From NCBI GenBank assembly GCA_964036275.1, contig OZ038434.1, forward strand, positions 9,505,060-9,569,059: 64,000 nucleotides of DNA, given 5' to 3'. Position 1 is the stretch's first letter. The number at the start of each line of letters is the position of its first letter. Below are positions 1 to 10,837 of the stretch, piece by piece. This stretch comes from Litoditis marina (lineage: Eukaryota > Nematoda > Chromadorea > Rhabditida > Rhabditidae). Under the pieces are notes generated by a model. That model saw only the letters and a program-made list of their open reading frames with translations, was not told the origin of the DNA and ran no database searches. The position numbers and the translations under genes were made by a program.

Positions 1-1748
1 TGGTCAACTTGTTGGCTGTCCCACTCATGAGCTCCGCTTTTTGGGAGCGAAGTTTGTGAAATAGTAGGACATAGAGAAGAACTGATATGAGAGGAAGTGC
101 AAGAAAACCACTCTCGACTACCTGGAAACTCATTTGTCGAATAGTTCTGATTATTAAAAAATTTATTCTGAATGCATTTCATAATGAAACAGGTTTTGTT
201 ATTAACAAGTCTGCACGTTGTGCCTTATCTTGCCTTTCTTCGCAATTCTGAAACTGGCAAAACTTTTCATTGAACTACTCTAGTGTATAAATGTTGAAGT
301 TATGAGATTTTGTGTAGATTTTTAAATGTTTTTTGACGTAGCTCCGAAACACAAACTTTTTTCTTCTCGTTCCCTCGTCGCTAATACAAGAGGATAGTTT
401 TTATCAGAACCGAAACGTACCCCAAAAGCTTTTAAATTGGCCGTGAAGTCGACATAGCCTCGTCCTATAATGAACTGGCGCGAAATTCTCAGGAAACGAA
501 TAACAGCGACAGAGGTCCCTACCGATGTGATCAGACAGAGTGCAGTCATGATAAGATACCGGAGTCTTAATATATTAGGGGTTTGCAGAATTGAAAACCG
601 ACAACTTGGTGAGACTGAGAATATGTCACATCTAGCTAGCAGAAGAAACAACATGACAAGCTTGCCATACTATACGGTTTAGAGAAATGGTGTTCGTTAA
701 CTGGTAGTACATAAAAATATAACATAAAATATATTTCTAAATTAGTTGATAGTTCTTTCTATGCTTACGTAACAAAGTTTATTTTCGTTTGTAACACACA
801 TGTATATAATCAGAGAGTTTGAATCCATCAATCTTATTATACAATAATATACATCATTCTTTCTTTCTAATAAGACATGAGAGCCACATAGTTAGTTAAA
901 AACTCGAATTTCACTGTATAGGGTTCATATTTTCAAAAGAAGTATATGTGATGCTTCATCTTGCTATGTTTTTAGTTTGGTTTGTAAGATATGGCGCGTA
1001 ATCTCAGTTCAAACTACAAATCATCAATGGTGGCTCTAGATCACCTTTGAAAAATTAGTCGATCTATCCTGTGATCCACGATAACTGCATATCTGTTCAA
1101 CGATATGATTAGTACTAGTAGGGACGAAAACAGGCCAAGTATATAGTTGGTGTACAATGTGAGATAATTCTCTCCCACGTCGTAGGGGGATCCACTCATG
1201 GTGGGAATACAGTCGAAAACTACTGTAACCACACAGCGCAAAGAAATGGCGGCGGACAGAATCTGGACCAGTTTGTAAAAGGTGCTCTGAACGAAATGGC
1301 AAAACTTTGATAATTATCCACGTTTTGTAAATGTGTGATTCGAAAATATAGAAAACTGTCCTTTGTTTTGGAGAGTTCCCACCTCTCCCACTTTCCGTGT
1401 GAGAAATAACGTTTAACCAGAATTCAATGGAACAAAAGACCTTTTCTTTTGCACGTTTCATTTCTCGGATAGGTGAATGGACTATTCCGCTGCTTATTTT
1501 GTTCAGTTCTCTCTAATAGTTGGCTCAATCAAAGTTCTATTCAATTGAAAACTCACACTGAATTCGTTTCGATTCCTGGCCAAGATAATAATGAGAAGAA
1601 TGTGCGCCAGAGCTACGATTAGTTGGATTGGACCGGCAACGAGCGTGGATAGTGGAACAGTCTGTCTGTGGTCAGTCACGCATCCAGGATCCACATCTTG
1701 GCAAACGACCTGATTAACAGAGGCTTCAGAATGCTCAAATTCAATCAT
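1..1748 (-). CDS. Nematode serpentine chemoreceptor, partial (Srv/Srg-like)
   Basis: Seven-transmembrane chemoreceptor, cut by the left window edge. I place exons at 1557-1748, 1045-1286, 421-669 and 1-121. Exon 1 gives an extracellular N-terminus and TM1 (QLIVALAHILLIIIL). Exon 2 begins STFYKL, a typical loop after TM1, and carries TM2 and a TM3 ending LIISLNRYAVIV. Exon 3 holds TM4 and TM5 (YLIMTALCLITSV...). Exon 4 holds TM6 (GFLALPLISVLLYVLLFHKL). TM7 lies outside the window. Exons 1/2 and 3/4 join in phase 0 at canonical sites. Exon 2 ends in phase 2 (CAAAG|gtgatc), whereas the only open reading of exon 3 starts in phase 0, so this junction is one base off. Such receptors act in the cilia of sensory neurons. 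The superfamily is clear; the exact family (Srv or Srg) is not. Confidence 0.72.
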
Positions 1749-2082
1749 TCACGTCATTTTGTTGCGATGGGGTTTTCCTTCATATGCTTTCTACAGATTT
1801 GGTCTCAGAACACTCTCACAAATCTTAAAATTCGGTTTAGTGAGCTGTGAGAAAATGCCAAAAAAACACTTTGGAAGTCCGCAATATTCTGATCAGGACA
1901 TATTTTCGCACTACATCGTTTTTTCTCAGACATTGCACATTGCGCGGACGGAGACGTTTCTTCTCTGCCACGGTGCAAGACCGCACTCATTCTTTTCATA
2001 ACTTTTCTTAACGTACGTCTCTCCCCCTTTCTCTCACTCTATTCATCTCTCTCTTTCCGTTTTCTTCACCATCTTCCTCCAT

Positions 2083-2250
2083 CTATCTTTCCCTCTTTCT
2101 CTTGTCGACTGAAAGGATGTGACCCACCGTGCCGCCGCCGATACCTCCACTGCCCCCCACTCCTGTCTCAATCGAATAAAACGATTGGGTAGTAGCTGAC
2201 ATATTAGGCATGGCACGAACTTCTTCGAGCACGAACAGCATGTTCAATAC
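2083..2250 (-). CDS. Possible isolated terminal exon
   Basis: An open stretch starts just after a good acceptor (cttaccag at 2251) and runs to a TAG at 2083-2085. It encodes about 55 residues: a hydrophobic start (VLNMLFVLEEV), a Gly-rich patch and a basic end (KRKRER). I cannot connect it convincingly to upstream exons. Its phase would fit as an alternative last exon of the glycosyltransferase upstream, but nothing else supports that. It may be chance. Confidence 0.2.
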   Translation of the reverse strand, partial: VLNMLFVLEEVRAMPNMSATTQSFYSIETGVGGSGGIGGGTVGHILSVDKRKRER

Positions 2251-2334
2251 CTGGTAAGATAACAAAATTCAGAAATTAAAACTCGTTTTTCAACAATCAG
2301 TGATTGAAAGGTTGAAAAGCAGATGAGCGAGGAA

Positions 2335-2369
2335 GATAGAGAAAGCGAGAGAAAAAGAGAGAGAGAGAG

Positions 2370-2402
<33 letters not shown>
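2335..2402. repeat. GA-rich simple repeat
   Basis: Imperfect (GA)n / (GAAA)n microsatellite in the intergenic stretch between the chemoreceptor and the glycosyltransferase. Confidence 0.9.
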
Positions 2403-2407
<5 letters not shown>

Positions 2408-2681
2408 AGATTTTTCAGTTTCCACTCATTGGTATCCGCTCCTAACACTACTTGGTTTGCGTAACACTACTTGGTTTGCGCAGTCAAACTATTTATTCTG
2501 ACTAAATAGGTACTTTAACAATTGACAATTGTTTTAATTGAGCGAATAACCGACTACTTACTCTCTTACCAGTCCTTGCAACCGAAAACTTGGCTAGTGA
2601 CTCAATCACTACGTTATCTAACCAAAAAATTTACTTGAGCGGTATTTGTACATTTTGTTTACCTTTTTAGCCGTGCCAGAA

Positions 2682-3038
2682 GCGGGCGGCCAAAAGCAAA
2701 GGGGACGAGGGGTAAAGGGGACGAGGCATGACAAAATAAAGGTCAAAATCATAATTATCAGTACTGAGGTGACTACAATCACTAGCAGTACCATGTAAAC
2801 GGTTTAAAGGACGATTATGTGGACCAATCTCGTGACATCGGTCCTTTAAACTGCAATTGAAAAATGTATTGCGGTTTAAGGGACTGAAGCGTTGCAATTG
2901 GACCACATAATCGTCCTTCTTTAAGTTTGCAATGTGAGCCGCAGAACCAATATGTCTCGTTTTAACCAGATATATTTGCCACACCCTCGTCCCCCGGTCG
3001 TCCCCTTTACCCCTCGTCCCCTTTGCTATTGCCCGACC
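2682..3038. mobile_element. Short inverted-repeat element with a nested MITE
   Basis: The ends (about 2682-2726 and 2990-3038) are inverted copies built on the motif GCAAAGGGGACGAGGGGTAA, starting GCGGGCGG and ending CCGACC. The interior holds a complete copy of the 120-bp palindromic MITE family (2805-2924), so one element jumped into another. No reading frame is visible, so it is a non-autonomous DNA element. The CTCGTCCCC core recurs in the element at 55139-55575. Confidence 0.75.
2805..2924. repeat. 120-bp palindromic MITE, copy 1
   Basis: Near-palindrome opening TTAAAGGACGATTATGTGG and closing with its inverse CCACATAATCGTCCTTCTTT. The inner arms CCTTTAAACTGCAAT and its inverse are also paired. 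Seven copies lie in this window (also 3725, 9153, 19366, 19891, 20643 and 27516). There is no coding capacity. Confidence 0.9.
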
Positions 3039-3724
3039 GTTTTAGGTTGAGTTACTGAAAAAACTGGTTCGGATATGTTTGTTTGGTTGGATCTCACTAA
3101 ATACTACGAGAAAAGTACAGTGACAACTATTGTTCAAAGAAAAACTCTCGGCACAGTACAATTTAAACGTGCTGTTCATTATTTGAATTCGCGATAACAA
3201 CTTAGTCAGACTCCAATTTAGTAGAAAACATAGTGATTACCATGTAATTACCAAAACTTATTGCCTGTTTTATAAAACTCGAGGGCAACTTTATCACCTG
3301 ATAATTGAACGTGGTTACTAATAACTACTGATCATGAAATGAGGCGGAACTACTACGAGGAAGTTTTGAAGATTTACACAAAATTGTACCAAACTACACG
3401 TAAACATTCGAAAAAAAATAAAATAACCTCCATATGATTTCAAAATTCATGTATCAAGGAAATACTGGTTGAAACTGCACTTCTTGCTCCTACTTGTAGT
3501 CTGATGTCTCTTCATTTGAGTGGTTATTGGCATATCAAGTATATTCAGATCAAACTATAACTGTTCGGTTAGAAAATTTCTATTGGAAGAAATAAACTCT
3601 GGTTTTTATTTGCCATACTTCTCTATAAATTGATTTCCCACTCTAGTTCATTAAATTGCACGATGTAGTCCGATTGGAATAAAAATGAATAGAACGGCAT
3701 TATCGTTGCTTTGATAGAAAAGCT

Positions 3725-3844
3725 TGAAGACGGACGATTATGTGGAGCAATCCCAACGCTTCAGCCCTTTAGACTGCAATACATTTTTTCATCTGCAATT
3801 TAAAGAAGCGATGACTCGGGATTGGTCTACATAATCCTCCTTCA
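3725..3844. repeat. 120-bp palindromic MITE, copy 2
   Basis: Same family as 2805-2924 but more diverged (GGAGCAATCCC, ATAATCCTCC). It sits in the intergenic stretch downstream of the glycosyltransferase gene. The rest of 3039-4476 is AT-rich and holds nothing else I can name. Confidence 0.85.
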
Positions 3845-4476
3845 GTATGTGAATCTCAAAAAGGGAATGAAACATTCATTCTGACTAGAAATTCATAACA
3901 TCACAACAAAACCTGACGGTAACCCAAAATACTAAGCATGAAAAAAACCTAATTAAAGAAAGGCACACATACACATGAGACGAATAAATACTTAGACACC
4001 AACGCGTAACTATAGTGGAAAGATATGTGTAGATGTAATCGAAATGGTAAATGGGGTGGGGGCAAGACTAGATACAAATTAACAAATATAGTGAACCAAA
4101 ACATACCCCACTTGACATAATTGAACTTTTCTCAAATTTTCAAAGCTATAAAAGTACTCAGAGCGAGTAAATGAACGTGAGATGAATATTCAAAAGATGA
4201 AAAAAAATGAAACTAAAATCAGTCTCATGAAGTAATCGAAGCGAGAAAATGGAAGAGTGAGATAAACGTTTCAAAAACAAATTATAAAAAAATTATAACC
4301 AAACACCCATGAACAATGAGTAACATTTTCTACGAACTAATTAATAAAATAATGAAATGAAAGTTAGCACAAACGATTGTGCTCGCTTTAAAAGTTTTAG
4401 AAATGTAAGAACCGAGGAATGTAAGAAAAATACGTGTAAAACACCGAAAATAAAACCTCCAGAATCTATAAAACTG

Positions 4477-4482
4477 TTTATT
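4477..4482 (-). other. Poly(A) signal of the MGAT1 gene
   Basis: AATAAA on the minus strand, about 24 bases after the stop codon. It gives a very short 3'UTR. Confidence 0.6.
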
Positions 4483-4505
4483 ATTAACCCGTGAAATTTG
4501 AAATG

Positions 4506-7500
4506 TTAATCTCCAAACTGAACTGGCACCTCCCACTGCGAGTCATAGCCCTTGATGATGTTTCGGTCCGGAGCGAGATAGATTCGGACCCCGTTCAAAT
4601 AACAAGAAACCACTCCCTTGTAGGCGGTTCGCGGTACTCCTGCCTGAAAACAAACCAGCTAGATAACGAATACTGAATTTCATTACAGAATACCACCCTC
4701 ACGGAAAAAACAAAAAGGTTAGAAATATAATCAGAATACAATCCATTCGGTGAACGGGTTTGTTGTGAAACTTACCAGAAGTTTTCATAAAAGCATATTA
4801 ACTGACAAATTTCGAAACCATACACCAGGTGGACTATCATCATGTAACTCTGAAGCCAACGCCAATCTATTTATAGGAAGTGTCCAATATCACGTGTCCT
4901 GCCAGTCTAACGTGATACTTTCCCATTGTTTTAACATGCCCTAATAACTATATACATTCAACCATATGCACCATAGAACCGCCATACATTATAATTGCAA
5001 TATGTCGAACATCATAAAACTGATGACCGCGCTTTCAAATGAGAGTGATTACATGACTGGTTATATTCGGGTGCCAACAATCGCTTCAGATTCAGATATA
5101 GGGCTTCGTTCTTTCCATAGCGAAGAATTAACCAACATGGTGTTCCTCTATTCCGTTGTGTTTGTAGTTTGATTGTGGCATGTTCAACAAGTTCCAAATT
5201 CAAACTACAACTCAGATATGAGATCCCCTATATTGACAGTGGTTTCAGTCGGTTAGTCTGAATCTCTGGATCTCACCTTGAAATCGTGCATAATATGCAG
5301 TTTGTCGGCCTTCCTTATGTAGTCAATATTTCCATTGTATTCGACTCTGAAAGAATGTGCTTGCACTATTATAACACAAGTAACGCAATGTTATAGTTAC
5401 ATACTAAAGATATTAGAGGAAGAAGAGAGAATGAGCAGAGAGAAGTAGGAGATAGAGAAAGAGAGAGAGGGAGAGAGGAGAAAAAGAGAGATGAACAGAC
5501 CCAAATAAAACTACGCACTACTCAAAGCACAGTCTGCCACCAGCCAGATGCAATTCGCGGCGGCTGTATCCAGGGGAGGGCAGATATGGCTTGGCGAACC
5601 GAAAACGTCATAGAGGTGGGGCGTTTCTGGTCCAGAGGGGGTTGGAAATTGCACGTATTTAGGAACCCGAACAAAACTTCGCTCGAAATGTTCCATTTAT
5701 TTGTTGACATTTGAATGGGGGTCGTATCGGAGGTCAAACCATTTTCTGCCCACCCCTGCCCGTATCCGCTCATTTTTGTGCTCAGGCTGCTCGTAAGCTG
5801 ATAACTTGCAGCAGGCTGCGTGCAGGGAATTTCTGCTGCAGACCGCGCTTTGAGTCCTGTTTAGAATATATTAACTAACCTTATACTGGTGTTCCTGTTT
5901 TGTGGATCTAGCGTATACGATCCGACTTGCTCTATGTTTATCAGTTTGCTTTTTCGGAACACCTCCTCTTCAAATGCAGGATCATAGTTCTTCTGGAACA
6001 TGTTTGCATCTGCATGACATACTATAAATTTATAATGACTTTAATCAAAAAGCAGTTTTTAGCAATTTAGCAAGTTAACGTTCAGGGAAGTTGAAGTTTT
6101 TCGGTACGTTACTTTATTTTCATTTCAAAAATAGTCTATACGCGGACTTAACTTAGCATTGATGAAGTTGACGACAAACACTTTTCATTTACTTTGTATT
6201 TCCCTTTTGAATACAGCAAAATGGTTAGTAATCAATGAGATCTATTACGAGTATGAAAAATACAAGTATTTCATATAAAGACTACCTGAAGTAGATAATC
6301 CAGATTGGTCTTGGTGAAATTGACTGGAGAGCGATTCACCAGAATTTTGGCCAGATGGGTGCGGAAGAATTGCCCTCTAAAATTTGAATTCAAACATCAA
6401 ATACGGAAAATTAAAAATTTCAAAATAAACTAATTTTCAAAAAAATATATTAGAAAATTACCCAGATGAGGACCTATAACCATTTGCTTTTCTGTGTTTC
6501 TGTGGAGAGGATGTATACCACTTCACACCCTCGAGCTGAAACTATCCCCGTTATGTGCGAGGGAAGAAAAGCCAGTGTAGATCACGAATACGCAGAGGCG
6601 ATGATCGCCGGGCGGACACCCCCTCACAAAGTTAAAAGTACGAAAACAAAGGGTTTGATGACTTCTACCACCAGGATGACTCACTTGCTCGCCCCAACTG
6701 CCCCATCGGGAGTCATTCCTGTTCGACTGATTTCCGGACGAATACACTGTCTACCCTGAAATATTCTAATAGGGATTGACCTATATCAATTCTTACTACA
6801 TAGATATGCGACATGTATGATGATCACCGCCGTAACAAATCAAGGGTGAATGAAAAATTGTGTATATGCGTAAAAAACTTTTTTTTCGATTATATGTAAA
6901 TTGTAAATATCAAGGCCCACGTGTCAAAACTCACGAAATGGAGGTCCCGACTAAAACGGTCTCTGTTCGATTTAACGTAAACATAAGTGGGAGGAATTGT
7001 GGTAGGACCACGGCCTATTCACGTTTTGACCGAATCGCTTGCTGTGGAATGTTTCATTGAATTTCCCACCTTTCTCCTAGCAGGATCCCTCATCCAATCA
7101 TCCCAGAAACCAGTCGGCCAAATCAACCCAATCTCCTCCCATGTCTTTCTGCAATGAGCTCATGAAAATATAACTACGAGAGTTATTCGTTCGGTGAACA
7201 CAAACAATGGTTTGATACACCAAATGTTTCGCAACAGAAAATAATTTGTAATTGCAACACCAAACGTCGGAGGGTTGGTCTCTTTTCTTCTTGTTGCTCT
7301 TTTACTAATTTATCACTAACCATATTATTTGTGAATATATGAGCAAGCAACAAAAACATACTTGTTCATCATCCACCCCAGGCCCGGGAAGAAATCACTT
7401 CTATACAGCTTTGAAGACGCGAGAGAATCAATATTTCCAACCTATAAACCCTCATTTACACACATTAATTTGAGAAAAAAACAGCACCAAAACAACAAAC

Positions 7501-10344
7501 ACGTCCATTTGGCGCCCATTCTGTCTGTGTGACAACAGAAATCCAGATACTTTCAAATACAATAAGATAGTAAAGTGTATCCAAAAGTGACACCTAGAAT
7601 ACTAACCTTTCCATTATCATTCCATGCTGAAACACACCACAGTAAGGGATCACTATCTAGCAGATACCGAGTTGCCGAAAAATATTCGAAGAAATCGGGA
7701 GAGACATCCAAATCATCTGTAAAACTAGTCTTTGTTTCAGAGGAGAGGAAAACCATAAACTTGGAACTTGGTCGATTTGAAAAGCGACTCAGTTCGAGTT
7801 GGAACGATTATTACAGGTTCTGAGAACTCAAATTCTTCTGCGAAGGGTACGAAAGAAGGAAAACGTAAATTGGATCACCAACCAGTCCCTGGAGAAACAA
7901 ATTCCTAATCGCTTGATTCGCGGTTCTTTTCGCCAAACACGCACGCGGTTCTCTCGCGAAGTTTCACATCAAAAAGGGAATGATGTCGTCTTAGTGACAG
8001 AATGCTGGTAATTATGACAAAAATTGAGAAAAATGACAATTTTATCGGAGATGAACGTATTGGAACAAACCTTCTGTAATCACGACTGTAGTGTATTTTC
8101 TATCCAAAAACACGTGGTCAAGAGCCAGCTTATAGTGTCGAGCTATTCTATAGTATGTGACCCATTGAGAATGTTGAGGCGGCACTTTTATGTTAGCCTT
8201 TTCCCCACTCACGTGCTGAAAAATTGAAATACTGTATATTTTGGAAAAAATGAAACAACAAAAACTTGCTGTATTGGACGAACGCCAAAACTCTTTCCAT
8301 TCTACTCGTCCTATCGCTACATTTTCCGGGTTACCTGAGTAGGTCATCAATAAGCTACCTACTTACCTCAAAATAAAAAAAAGGTTGACCAAACATCATA
8401 ATAATCGTAGAACTGTGCAAATTCTTTGCAGTAGGTGTGAAACATATCCACGGTGAATTATATATCTAACCGGATTTTTTGGTAACCTATTTTTCAGGTT
8501 ACCTCAGTAGGTAACCGGTTGGTAACCTAAAATGAAAAACCGGTTACCTGTTTTTCTAACGCAAAACGTGGTTTTTACCGTTGGTTTGAACGGTAACCGG
8601 ATTTTAGTTTCAGGTTACTTTCAGGTTACCTACAAGGTAACCTGAAAAAGAGGTTACCAAAAAAGGGTAAGGTTACCTAAAAACCCGGTTAGTTGTAGAG
8701 TTGACCCATATCCACATACCTTAACGTATTCGATCTGATCTCCGAAAGCTAGTACGGCATTCTTCACCTCATCATTATCACAGTCCTGACTTACGATTAT
8801 CGGAAATCTCTCGGCTGATGGACGTAGCCTTTAACAATCATGAATCTTATTGTTCTGTTCGGGAAGATAACGGAAAACCTAGTTTGCAGAAAAATTACAT
8901 GAGGTAGGTAATGCCTACTGAAAAATGATAAAAGTATGGTAAAAGCTCAATGTGAATACAAGAACAGTTGTTTTTAATTAGACCATAGAGAAATACGAGT
9001 GAAATTTACAAAATATACTAACCTAAGCAGCTTCTCAACATGTGTTTTGACGGCCCCAGGACGATTACAAACAAACACCTGAAACAAGAGAAAATATATT
9101 GAAAATGCATGGTTGGTTGAATAACGGAAGATTGATTTCATGAGGCCAATTTGAAGTAGGACGATTATGTAGACCAATCTCATGTCGACGGTCCTTTAAA
9201 CTGCAATTGAAAAATTTATTGCAGTTTAAAGGACTGAAGCGTTGCGATTGGACCACATAATCGTCCTTCTTCCAACAGTAACTTGGTAACTTCGCGAATT
9301 TTTTAAACAAAAATAGTATTATCAAGATGCAAGGGATTCCAAGTAAGGTGAATGGTGAATGTTCGAAAGTGCCTGTAGCACGCCCAAACCTGTGTTTCGC
9401 GCTCTATGACAGTTCAAAAATATAGAAAACAACCAAATAAACTCACCAGTATGGGAATCGGTTCTTTCCAGGATCTATCCTCATGCACTTGGACATGTAA
9501 CCTATCGCCCCTACTCTTCTGAAATAAGAAAAATTCAATATCGCTTATCGCAACGATGTTCATGATACATAATACCGTGATCATTTATTCGCGGTTGTTA
9601 TAACTGAGAGGTGGGAAAAACATGAACAAAAAGCGCCCTGCTTCTGCATAAGCAAATCTGATTCAGTCACTTCGGGGCAAACACAGTTTTATGATTGAAA
9701 GGTTTCGTAACTATACTTTTAAAAACTTGAATTTGAGGAAACTTCGCAGAAACAAAAACTTATTGATCTACGGAAGCCAATCCAAAACTATACATGCTGA
9801 GAGTATAAAAACGAACCTGCTCTGTTTTCAGTTCGCGTAATCGACTTTTAGCTTCAGCCAACGTGTCCGCTTCATACTTGACCAGTCTTTTCAACACATC
9901 TATTTGCTGTTGAAGAGATAGTAAATCTTCTCTTGTCTGTAAAATATGATACTGATATGAACAAATTTCACTGTATCGCTATTATTACGATTCTCAGGTC
10001 AGCCTCGAACAAAGCGCAAACATATTTGTAAAAATAACATGGTATTTAGCAGGAATGTACCAAACTACACAACCTGAAAGCTCCATTTTTTTTTCTTAGC
10101 AATTAGGAATTTCTTCGACTGAGATTACCAAACTCTAATCAGAATCACAGTGTATTTCATGGAGATGTGTTTCAAGATAGGTCAGATCATCTATCTAATA
10201 TGGATGTGTATTCGTTGCAACAATTAAACGAAAACCTCAACTAACCTCCAAAGAGACTGGTTCTTTTCTTTCAAAGAAGCTGAACAGAGAATACCAGAAT
10301 AGAATAAAAAAGGTTCCTACACTAAGATAAAACTTCTTGGACAT
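4506..10344 (-). CDS. Alpha-1,3-mannosyl-glycoprotein 2-beta-N-acetylglucosaminyltransferase I
   Basis: MGAT1/GnT-I, the Golgi enzyme that adds GlcNAc from UDP-GlcNAc to the mannose arm and so opens complex N-glycan synthesis (GLY-12/13/14 in C. elegans; I cannot say which). Exons: 10344-10246, 9936-9817, 9518-9447, 9078-9023, 8828-8720, 8215-8071, 7716-7607, 7441-7362, 7148-7070, 6755-6685, 6376-6286, 6009-5880, 5346-5277 and 4643-4506, about 456 aa against 445 in human. It has a type II signal anchor (residues 4-23), a stem coil, FPIIVSQDC, the metal-binding EDD at about 200-202, [29 protein letters not shown] and a C-terminal [18 protein letters not shown] 10344 is chosen because an in-frame stop lies upstream and the anchor follows. 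All junctions are in phase except exon 11/12, which is one base short. MITE copies and a GGTAACC cluster sit in introns. Confidence 0.95.
8466..8695. repeat. GGTAACC-rich palindromic cluster
   Basis: Intron 5 of the MGAT1 gene contains many copies, in both orientations, of GGTAACC/CAGGTTACC with the ends ACCGG and CCGGT. It can fold on itself at several scales. A related block lies at 35440-35585. Confidence 0.8.
9153..9272. repeat. 120-bp palindromic MITE, copy 3
   Basis: Well-preserved copy (AGGACGATTATGTAGACC ... CCACATAATCGTCCTTCTT) inside intron 3 of the MGAT1 gene. Confidence 0.9.
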
Positions 10345-10380
10345 CGATGACCTGGCTACCGGTATATCATACAGAAGTAA

Positions 10381-10388
10381 TCTAGAGA
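10381..10388 (-). other. Likely trans-splice acceptor upstream of MGAT1
   Basis: On the minus strand, tttctctag precedes the ATG at 10344 by about 40 bases with no intervening donor. This fits a spliced-leader acceptor in a nematode. It is an inference from the sequence only. Confidence 0.4.
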
Positions 10389-10837
10389 AAGGTCAGCCTG
10401 CAATAATGTATAGTGAATAAGAACAGCACCGCCACATAGTAGAAAAAGTCGATCAGATGATCAAACTAGAAAATGCGCACTCGTTCTCAGCAGAGCTGAA
10501 AGAAGGAACTCACTTCATAATGCTATCACGTGAACTAATTGAAACTATACAAACGATGAAAAGGTATGCAGAAACTACAAAGATATAGAAACGAATTGGT
10601 CGCAGATGGCTGGCACGCGTGAAATGATATTACGAAAATTCGGTTCAGATTATAGCTTTGGGCAGCGGCAAAACTCAGAGTGAAGCTAAGTTTATTGTTC
10701 CCATAAAGAAAAAGACTCTCACATAACATGAATAATTAAGTATTAAAATATATTTTTAATGAAAAAAGCGACCGGGTGCCGGGTGTAAATTAACATTTTA
10801 GTCGGATCACCAAAAATTTGCTACGCAGTCACGGATT

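Noticed and set aside
1036..1461. 141-codon minus-strand frame overlapping the chemoreceptor
   Set aside because: The overlapping frame with STFYKLVQ and NRYAVIV has the splice sites and membrane segments; this one is its shadow.
5522..5773. 83-codon minus-strand open frame in MGAT1 intron 12, fairly GC-rich
   Set aside because: The neighbouring exons already join in phase without it, it has no matching splice sites in phase, and no part resembles the enzyme family.
6466..6759. 97-codon plus-strand frame
   Set aside because: Antisense shadow of an MGAT1 exon and its flanks.
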